Notes under the pieces: generated by a model
Database searches by the model: none
Seen by the model: only the letters and a program-made list of their open reading frames with translations
What the model was told of the DNA's origin: nothing
In this document: in pieces, positions 52,101 to 63,600 of the stretch
Position numbering within the stretch: position 1 is the first letter of the stretch
How the letters are laid out: each line of letters begins with the position of its first letter
From: Sipunculus nudus
Lineage: Eukaryota; Annelida; Sipuncula; Golfingiida; Sipunculidae
Reading direction: 5' to 3'
Assembly (NCBI GenBank): GCA_026874595.1
Contig: CM049316.1
Span: forward strand, 57,979,676-58,043,675
Length of the DNA: 64,000 nt
Program-made: the position numbers and the translations under genes

Positions 52101-53829
52101 GAAGGTGAACCCACTCAGATATCAAGTATTATTTTTATAATATACATATCTCGCATATCACAGGGGTAAAAATTAGTTATAGTGACCTAGAAGAAGGGTT
52201 ATAAACTCGCTCAGACCATAGTTGTTTAATGTTTCAGTATCGTTACAGAAAACAGTTTAAATTACATTTGATTCTTTCAAGATTTTAAAAGTGTTTGATT
52301 CCAGGGTGTTTAATGATGAATTATTCCTTTTTATAAGAATTTCCTAGACGGACAATGAATATTGAGTTCCAATTTTACAGAAATACAATATGGGGCTTTG
52401 AGCGCGGAGGAGAGACAAATTTTATCTTCCTGGCAACAGATTTTTCTGACACACCAGGTAACCAGACGCTCAGATCTGTACCGATCACTTTCCCAGACTG
52501 CACCACGGTAAGTTGTAATGACCGACAAACAGGGAGATAAGCTTGTAAAGTGAACACATGTATACCTTTGCATATTCGAACGTCCATGGAGCAGATGTAC
52601 CCTTCCACTTCCCACTAATTTTAAACCTGATCTGATCAGCTTTGCTTTATATAAGATTAAACAAGCGTCATTCTCAAACAATAATCCCTTTATAATGTGC
52701 AGTTTAGACTGTTGTGAATTCCAGAAACGATTTAAGGATATATCATTCTACAACTACTTTGCTGTATGGCATGTTATTTACATTCTCATCCGATGAAATG
52801 CGGAAAATTTTCTCATAAAGCCGTAATACTACCAATGATTAAAATTTTTGATGAAACGAGATACTAGCCCGATTACTTAGATCCAGTATAAAAAGAAACC
52901 TTACATGCAATACTGGTAAACTGATATCCGAGAGAACATCATTTTACAGTACCGTTGACTGCGGGGGGTTCTGTTGACCATTGATCACTTGCACAAAGAT
53001 GTACGTGTCAGATCGGATGTAAATATTCTAAACCAGCAAATGGCACTTCATGATTACACTGCAAGCTGCAATGAAGTATCACATTGTACTTTTGTCATCA
53101 CACTTTCATCATATATCATATTTGGTTGATTCAATGAGTGCAGGATCTAAAGGTAAAAACGTATTAAACATATTAGAAAAAAATTCACCACATATATTCG
53201 TTGGCACTCCTTTTGCCGGTCTCATTAAGTTATATATCAAACTGTGAAAACGTTTAACAGATGAGAAATTATTTTTGTATACTTTAACATATTTAATTGA
53301 TATCCCTTCTTTCAGTGCGGAGGAAGAAACGCTTTGTCTAAACACGCTGTAGCGTCACAGATGTTCCGTACCGGTTGCAACGACCAGATCGGTGCTATTC
53401 CTGATGAATGTGGTGTATGTAACGGCCTCGGGGATTCCTGCAATAAGCCGGACTGTGCAAATGTCCGCGGGGGATGTGAGAAACTTTGTGTTTCCGTTTT
53501 GTCGCACTTCTGTTCATATTTATAAAGAAAAACACTGGTGTTTTAATTCCTAAAGAGAATGTTCATTGATGTGCAAAGTAAACAACCGAAAAAGTTCTAG
53601 CAAGCTTCAAGCCAGAACACCGGTAAGATCTAACTAAAAAGCTAGTTTTAAATAATTAATCCATGGTTTTATGTGAGATGATAAATGCTATATTAATAAA
53701 AAGAAAACTTGTAACTATATCTGTGAAATATAGGAACACCATAGTGAGCATTACACTTAGTGAGCGATTTACATGTTATGGTGAGTACAGTATTTAACTT
53801 GAATTCAAGAATGTCGATATGCAATTTAA

Positions 53830-53882
<53 letters not shown>

Positions 53883-56800
53883 ACTTAACTTAAGAACTGT
53901 GCATAATCATACTGTACAATATATATATAAAATATGTACAATACTTTTTTATTTCTTGAAGCCGCTACCATTGATGATTGTGGAGTGTGCGTTGGAGGAA
54001 CTACAGGCAGGAATGCTACAGTTCGTGACTGTGCTAGTAACTGTAACAAGAGATATCGCTATTATGATATCACGCACTACCAGACAGGGGCCCTTCTTGA
54101 AAGGGTTTGCCTACTGTAAGTAGAAAAGTATAGAGGACTTGTTAATCTTTAAAGTCTAATAAGAACCATTTTATTCAGATTTGGAGGCCTCCAAACCATT
54201 AAGACGGGGATTGAGTTTGCTGGCTGTAATTTACAAGGAAAGTCCAGTTTTGTAATATATCATTATACATATAGTATGATGATTTAGTTTAGAAAAATAT
54301 TCCTCTCATAGCCGATATTGGTTGTGCTTATACCGTCAACATTTTCTCCTACAACAACAATATTTGTCTTCCAGGTGAAATGATACATTACGTCCACCTG
54401 AGCTGCGTGGCATTTTCAACAAAAAAATTATATGAGTTTTTTGATTACTTGTAAAACATCTCAAAATGGCTGACAAAGACGTAGATTATCATGAAATTTT
54501 AATGTATCGTGCCTTTCGTTTCTTTAATATTTGCTGTAAATATTTCTGATTTTCTGTTCCAGCAATGGTACTGACTTGGATAATTTCATACGATATCAGA
54601 CTAAGTATTGTGATGGAAACGCAGGAAGCACAGCCCATATTAATGAGTGAGTCATTCTTACATTCAAATAATGTTCAAATGTTTAAAACAATTCTTTTGA
54701 CTTAATATCGCACCGGCGTTAATAGATTAGCGTTTGATTGTGCCTGGCATGTCGACGATAATACCATACTATAATACCTTAGTCCTTGCTTGAACCATAC
54801 TAATGCTTCACATTTTGCAGACAATAACTGATACGGTTTACCCATATTTATAATAAATCAAAACTGTTTTTTGTGATGTTAAAACATCAGAATCTTTTTT
54901 CTTTTGTATATAAAACTGATCCTGCTGTACAGGAATCACAATAAAAATGAGCTCTCAATCTTTTGATATAGTAATATCGTTCAAGGATGCTGCTTACTGT
55001 CAAACCTTATCGTTTATGTTTTGTTACGGTTGTGTTTCGTTCTTATCGTCTTAATACACAGGATACTCAGTCTGTCCTCCTTTTTCCGTTATCATGACTT
55101 AAATACTTTCTGTTGTGCTGTAACTTTTAGCTGTGGGATATGTGTAGAGGGCGCCAGTGGTAATCCAGCAACTGCTGGTATGGATGAGTGTGGTGTATGC
55201 TTTGGAGATGGCACTACATGCCGTGTTTATGAAGGTAAGAGATTTAATTAATTACAGTTCTGAAACGGGAATATGGAGCTATCCTACAGTTGTATGTCTT
55301 TTGATTTTGTCGTTGGTTATTTGAGGCATATAGGGAGCTTAATTGTGTCAATATTAGAGTCTATATCAGAGGCAATACTGATCCTTTTAAATGTGATATA
55401 TTTTTCTCAGATTCGGCATTTTGTCAATCGCCAGAATATTTCATCTCCATCTTATTCATCAATTTAAAACCATCTAGTAAAATCATTAAAATATATATTA
55501 TCTATTGCATCGTTCTGTAAAATTGATTACAGTGTTTATATTTCATGGTGATTTAACATTCCGTAATAAATACTATATTCGAAAATATTTCATTTATAAT
55601 GCATTTTATGTTAATTGTTAGACGTTGAGATAGTGAGAATGCGGCCTACATCCATGTCGGCTCGGTATGGTGGAGTAATAGAGGTCGATGTCAGTCATGT
55701 TGAAAACGTGGCACGACTCAACTTGTGTAAGCTCATGTCCGACGATGGTACCCAGGTAAGTTATTTTACTAGCTATGACCATGAAAGGTCACAAACTGTG
55801 ATTCTTATTAACAATATTAAATAATTTAATGTTTTCCTTAATAAGAATATATATTAGATGAAGTTCGTTTGAATTTCCATACTCTTGGTTCAGATCTGCC
55901 TTTACAATATTTTCCGGATTTATTAAAAAAACAGTCAATGATTATTCCCCTTTTTTTAAATCTACTTGCTTGTGTTTCGATCTAGACTCTAATGAAATTG
56001 ACACACATAAAGCCTGCAGTATTAGCTAAAGGATTATCTGAAATTAACGATAATAGTATATTTTTATTAATATACACTCTAGGAGATATCAGTTCCCCAG
56101 CCCACTATCACACATGAGATGGACTGGGATACCTTGGAGTACGTTGCTCGTATCATCCTCGACGTGGCACCACCAGCATCCGGCTCCCACAGCCCCGGGC
56201 AGTACAAGATCACGTGCACCTATACAGACACTTCTGGCGGTCAACAGACCAAGACGTCCGAGAGTTTCATCACGCTCATTGGAGAACCTACCGTGACGTC
56301 ACTGGTACCATCTACCGTCACCAAAGGAGCCGATGTTCAGGTTAGTTGGATTATACAAGAAAATATACGGTATGAACATGTAGAATATGAAATCTATAAT
56401 TTTAGGTCGGTATCTCGATTTTGTATACATACAAATGAAGTTTTGTACGAAATTTTAAAGATTTATACTGACAAAAGAAAAAAAAACCTGATCCCGAAAC
56501 ATAATACGGTCCCCACAGCTACATTTGCTTTCTTCACGAAAGATGGAAAATTTGAAACTCTGTGACAGTTGCTTTTTATAGGAATTTAACCAAGTTTTGT
56601 ATATATTCTCTGCAATTACTAAATTGGGCCTATTGCTTATCAGTTATTTATGAAAAGGTGGCCCTTCATTCAACTCTCTTTTCACAACTGGCTTTATTTC
56701 CAATTATTTTCACATGTATGCATTTCCCTAGATTAACAGGTTTATGTGTTTGTTCCCTAACTATGCTCTTTCACCTTTCGGGTCATGTGCAATCCGTATA

Positions 56801-59800
56801 ATCAAACTGAAGTACATCTTAATATATGTTATATGATATGTTACAGGTTACAATCACTGGGACCAATTTTGGCAATTCTTCAGTAGTTGGCCTAATATGC
56901 CCAACCGGGTTTGATGGATGGAAAGTGCTGCCACCTTGCTACAGGTCTGGGTTCTACAAGCGGGCAGGACGAACCGCAAAATTCTTATCATTGCCAGTCA
57001 CAGTGGACTCCAGTGAACAACTTACCGTTGGCCTCACTGATCTTCTAGGTTCAGTAGGTCAAGTGGGTACATTTGATGTCAAGGTCATGCAAACAGACGA
57101 GCCTTCCAAAAATCAACTCCTAGGGTAATTTCCAGATTTAACTAGTGAACGCTTTCGCAAGTTCTCCTTTTGATTAAAAGATTTGCCTAAATAAAATGAA
57201 AGATATCAACTTTTTACAATAAATATCAACTACACCTGAATACATTTTTATTTATATATATATTTTGTTAAGCATGATTCATCGGCGTTTATAGATTGTA
57301 ACCGTACATGCCAGAATGGATGTTCTGAGATGCACTATGTTAATGCCACGGGAAACGATTCAAAACATCCGATTTATTTTTTATTTCAGTTACTTTGAAA
57401 ATTTCGTAATGTAATCTTCAAATATGGAATTATGTTAATTAATATAATATCACTTTAAAATATCATCACTGCTTCGAATCAAGAATCAAATCCGGCCAGG
57501 GTATTATGTTCAATTTAAATCTTTCTATTTTTGAGTACTTATTTCATTTTCATGATTTAGTTTTATAATATAGATATGTTGATGGGATGCCTGGGGCTGA
57601 TAATTCATCCCGTGTTTATTCCTCACCAGGGCTGCTGGAGCTTCACTAGCGGTCCAGAGCAGACAACCAAGCATCACAAGAACCACGTTTAAAAGTGAGC
57701 TGTGCGTGATCATGATTCAGTTCAGTATGAACATCGAGGCGAGCGGTCAGTACAGCTGCCTGGCAGGACCAAGGTACAAAGATGACCAGATCACAAACTG
57801 CTGCGGACATATCTTTGAGTCTTCATCGGCCTCGAAACTGGGAACAAGTATGTTATATACTGAACTGCATGTTGAAATTCATGTCTTGAAATGGTAGCAA
57901 ATATCAGGTTATTGGTTATTAGTGACGCTAGCTTATCAGATCCCTTAAAAAGAATGACTCAACCACCTCCCTATATTTCCATATATGGATGATAATATTA
58001 GCAAGCTAAATCTAGCAGTCTCTAGCATAATGCGCATCACAGGGCGAACCCACGTTCAGATTCTAACTTTCTGTGTGCATGTCCGTTTATTCGTTTCATA
58101 TTATATATTCCAGTTTTTTAAATGACCAAATTTGTCATCAGTATTAAGCAGAGAATAAACATTTCCAACGTGATTACAAGGAATATACAGTCTAGACCCG
58201 ATTTAGGAGCTGTGACATTTCTAGGGGCAAGGTAGTCTCTCCTTATCACACAAACGCAGCGTAAAGATTTCACTTGCTCGAATGATTTTCTTTCAGATAC
58301 CATTTGCATCATATACGGTAAACTCTTGGCGATACGACTGGGGCTGAATGCTGCATTGACCTCTAGAGATCAGCTTAACTTGCAGACTGACAGGATCAAA
58401 GAAAGGAACACGCCCGATAATCTGGCCGCCTTCGCCAGTGGGCCGGCCACGCTGCCTTCGTTAGATGTAGGTATCATAATAGGTTTTCCATTTTGAGGTT
58501 CCAGAGTTGCATCACAAATTGAACAGCTTATCTCATATATTTTTGCTGGTATATCTGTTGGATTAGTGCAGCGGTAATAATGGAAGGACGCGCCCCCCCC
58601 CCCCCTAAAAAACTGATGCTTTACATTGCAATCGTTTTCTTAATGTACGGATGGGCTGGGAACAGTTGTCCAGCATGCATAGTGAAGATGTCTGACAGTG
58701 AAGCTAATTGTTTTGAAGAAAGTGTATTTTTTTTTCAAGTACAATTCTTCATGTGGCTTTAGAAAACATTTCCGTTACATTTGATTAAATGTATTATTTT
58801 TTTTAATTAAACACATTATTCAGTCCTTTTTCTCTTGACAACAACATCACAACAGGACATGGAGGTAAGGCACAGTATATGACCTTTGCGTGTAGAGCTG
58901 CACTTTTTTAGAAATGATGTTTTTAGAAGTAATACCTACCTGGTCGTTTGGCGATAAAAGCATGTATTCGACCTTTCCAAAAGGGAAAGCAAAAATTACC
59001 ATGACCTATATTAAAACATTCGACGTTAGTCTTTAATTATATGAGTATGGATCAACAGAATACGTCACTCTGGCCCAATTTTGCCATAAAAACAGATCAA
59101 AACATAACTTCAGAAATGTCGTTTGCTTCACAAATAAGAAACCAGATTTACACCAAACTATCCAGTCTTCATCAATGTGCATAACTGTTACAGTTTTAGT
59201 TATAACCTTGACCTCTGCACTCAACCCAAGTTTTCTTGTAATCATGATAGGCCCCAGGGTTTCCATCAGATTATGTTTAAACTAGGTTGAAAGTAGCGAC
59301 ATGTGATTCCCTCGAACTGATTATATTTCAAGTAACCCTGACTGTTATTTGCGGAAAACATGATCACTTTTCCATTTTGTTTTAACTGAAATGCTATCTT
59401 AGGCCAATGTTAACATGCAAGTCAATTGTTCTTTTACATCAATTTGCGCTGTAGTAAATTAACACCTTATTAAGAAATTTTCACTGAATTTTGCCTTAAT
59501 CAAATAAGGCCACAAATAAAGCGTAAATTTAAGACTGTCATTTGCTTTACTAATAACAAACCAGAACAACACCAAACTATCCATTTTTATGGATAGTTTA
59601 TTCATTTTTAAGTGTATTACTTAATTTTTTTTTCAAACAGATTGGTTTTTCAGCATCAATAGCTCGTTTGCGCGTGTTCGCGAGTTTTCATCCTATTTGG
59701 ATCATACTCCCTCGAACTGATTAACCCTTAGTGACCTGACATTTACTTGCTGAATTTAAAGGTTCTTTTCAATTATTGACCACTGACTTAATATCACTTT

Positions 59801-60622
59801 TAAATGCTATCTTAGGCATATCGTAGCATATCGTATAGTTTTAGTTTTTATTTTTTTTGTATTGCACTATATAGCTGGTCAACACCCATTTTCTGACATT
59901 ATGTCTCTGTGACCCAGTTCAGATAAGATTCTGAGATAACTTATGTGTATCATTCTAATTGTCCATATGCATATTTATCAGGATTAAACAAAACTGTGTA
60001 GTGTTCATTGCTGGGTATGTCCGTTACCACGGTCAATGTCGCCTTCACCTTTAGTCTCGTTACAGTAAATTTTAGTCCTTTCTTGCTCTCAATTGCAACT
60101 ACATGTGCAGTTTCTCTTAAATTTGCTTTTATGTATTTGCGAGTGCAAATGCAACTTCATCTTGTTTTAAATCCAACTTATGAACGAAAATGACACATTT
60201 TTCGCAGCAATATGTAAATAACAAATGTAATTGTAACATCATGTGTCACACCTTTGCTCAGGATCTCTACCCGGTAGTTGCTGTTACCGGAAGTACTGAG
60301 GTTGGATCGTGTGACCCCATTGAGCTGTTCGCTGAGAGCAGTGCTGACGGACTCTGTGGAAGTCCTCTGACGTACTCCTGGCAGGTCTACGAGGAGGGTT
60401 CAGGTAAGCAGTATACAAAGCTCCTCCATATGTCTGGAAGATATGCACACTATGGGACCTCTCGATAACAAACGCTGACAAAGCCGGTTTTTAATTGTAC
60501 ATAATAGAAGAAGCCGCATTGAAAAGGTTAAAGATTTCAGTAATTAATTCCTAATGGGGCCATCTCAGATGTGTCAATAATAGAGAGTTGCCTGTAATAG
60601 CGCGGTGCCCGCATTAATGGTT

Positions 60623-60669
<47 letters not shown>

Positions 60670-63600
60670 TTTGTTCTACCTTAAGTGTGATTATTTATTT
60701 GTGTCTATCCCCTGCAGATACAACTGATCTCACGAACTCAGGACGCTCAAAATTAATATTTTTTTGGAGTGATCCACACGTGTCTAAAACAGTTGACCTA
60801 CCTATATCTTTTGTTCACAGTGGCTATGGCAGGTGCTGATCAGGCATTGCTGGATGCCCTTCAAACCAGACTAAATTCTGAAAATGTCCAGTACTTACGG
60901 ATTGCCGGAGATAAGGTATATATTGTAGCTAGGTTTTCCCCGGGGTTGGTATTATAATTATGTTTTTATAAATTAAAACCATAATTAGTTACGGTATTTA
61001 ATAAGGTTCCTAGACAGCAGCTGCTTCAGCTGTTTATAACTATGGGAATTGGTCTCTTCTGAAATCTTTAGCACAATAATGTTTTTACCTTTTACTTGAC
61101 TTCTTGTTTTTATCTCCATAATAATGTGTGATTTATTTTCAAGATTTGTTTCTTATAGAATATCAAAAAGCTTTACTTCGTCCATTGAAAATAACAAATA
61201 TTTAGGTTCAGCCATTCACTTGTTCTGGGGTCATAAACTCTCTGTGAATTTAGAGGAAATGTTAAATAAATGTTTTCTACAGTTTATTCATTGCCTTTGA
61301 AAACAAAAAGAAAAACCTATAACAACGTTATGTAAATCGGTATCATTTCATAAAGTTATTTGGGGATATTAAAGTAAACCATCAGTAACTGATTTCGTAC
61401 TCTCGTGTGTGCGTTTTATTCTTTTTATTCTCACATTTTTATTTCTGATTTCAGTTGGCATCAGGATACACGTACGGATTTAACGTGACGGTAACAAACA
61501 CCTTTGGTAAATCGGTGACCGTCTCACATTCAGTAACGAAGAGCTCTGGCCTGAAGGAGGTCAGCGTGGATCTGCAGGGCCCGACCGGACTGGTCAACCC
61601 CGCCAGGAGAATTGTGTTCCAGACACGTGTCACTCAGTCTCCCTGTGTGTCAAACCTCAAGATTGCCAGTGTAGGTTTTAGCCAAACCCATTTTTATTCA
61701 AAGGCCAAAATCCTTATTATTTGGTAAAAAGGCTAGGCAGTCAGAATATCTCGACACAAATAAAAAAAGAGTCATATGGTAAAACTAGTATTTGTTCTTC
61801 AGATATTATATTATCAGATACATTATAATATACATACAATATGGGTATACATATGAAAATAGGTTTGTGATTTACGCAATACCGAAAAAGCACCATGGAA
61901 GGTTTGATTTTAATAGCGACTGTAAATGGTATAGTTCGAGAGGGAAAACATGGAACATTTTCATTCAAAAGCGTATATAAATAATGGTTATATAATAAAG
62001 CGAACAACTATATTATCTGAGTCTCCGCTTTAGAAACGGGGTAGCTTAAACAGTGCCTGTTTTTCCCCCTAAAATAATGTTTTTTTAAACATATTAGCCA
62101 GTATTCTTAGCCTCAATTTTGCAGTATCAGTACGCAATCCAAGGAACATCTGATGTCACTCTGGACGGTTTTACTGGACCGCTGTGTGTGATCAAACAGA
62201 ACGTTCTCCGGGGGAGTCGTAAATACCATATAAAAGTAACAGGTAGGTGATGACTGGACTTCATTTTCTATTGCAGCATATAATTAGGTTGGTGTTACGA
62301 CTATAAGAATTTCGAAAAAGAACAACCTTTATGGACTTCATATTCAGGATCCCTGCAACTTTGGATGTAAGAAAACATACAATTAACTACGTGACAAAAC
62401 ATAATAATGTTAATACCTGTCGCATTATTAGTACACGACTTAAATCAAAAGAATAACGGAAATATATAATAAATATAATAATATTGTAGGTCAGGTCTGA
62501 CTCTTAAATTAAATAAATGAATTGAAGAAACTTTGTTGCATGCGTTAGCTGGTGTCAGTTAATACTGATCGAAATAAATATAGAGGATGTGAACAGGGGT
62601 TATAAAACCTTATATTGACAGAATAATACTTTAATTTTATTACTACACGTCACTAACACAGACCACTATATAATTTTCCAGTGCGCGTTGAGACCGGTGC
62701 TGGGGAGATCAAGGAATTCGAGAGAACATTAATATTTGAAACCAAAAGTATGCCGCTGAAGTTACGTATTCGAGGAGGGTCGTTCAGAAAAATCGGAGCC
62801 ACCAAACCCCTGGTTCTTGATGCGTCACGGTCCTCTGATCCTGATCGAGAGGAAGTGACGTATACATGGACATGCGAGAAGGTAAAGGACGCTCATTCAA
62901 AGTCCATATTCATGGGGTAGTTAGGAATAGTGTTGCCAACAATTATTTTTTAACTTTTATATACTTCCATCCAGTAAAAAAAACAGATGTTAATGATTTC
63001 AGTGTTTCTTCAAGTATTACATACTCATTTGTTTTTAGGCACCAGGAAGAGATATTTCCTTTTTACACATTCTTCCAGAAGTACATATCTTCAGTTATGT
63101 AGATATTGGCAGTTTGATACATCTTTTGTACGTTTCACCTGTCAAAGTTCTTCCACGGTGGGTTATTATAAAGTTTGATATAATGTCCAAGAAAAATCAC
63201 CTGTATGTTGATCTGCATTTCTGTCATCAAGATATGTTCTAAAATGTGATATAATTGAAAACTAAATCCAGGAATTCTTCGAATTTTTATCCCTTTTAGA
63301 ATGATAACGAAGCCAGCGACAAGTCATGTTACGGTCGACAAGATGGAAAGACTGTTAATGTTAATGGCCTTCTGCAGGGTGTTGCCAAGGAAACCATCCC
63401 TGGATCTGTGTTACAACCTGGAAAGTAGGTGTTGTTAAAGTCTTTTTTTTTAGTGTTAAAATGGACAGCATATACAGGTCTATAGTATTTTCAAATGTAT
63501 GTCAGTTACGGTATAAATGGTGTCTGGAAAGTTTATGTATCTACTAAAGAGAGGGAATTATGCAATCTGTACCGCCATAAACATACCGGGCCATACCCAT

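Larger units (their letters stand above)
58467..60261 (+). other. Intron region, 1.8 kb, with a duplicated repeat and a possible micro-exon
   Basis: Contains two diverged direct copies of a non-coding segment (about 59085-59405 and 59490-59818; shared CACCAAACTATCCA, TCCCTCGAACTGATTA and AAATGCTATCTTAGGC). Also holds the micro-exon candidate at 58856 and a poly-C tract near 58592-58604. No full-size exon is seen. Confidence 0.55.
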
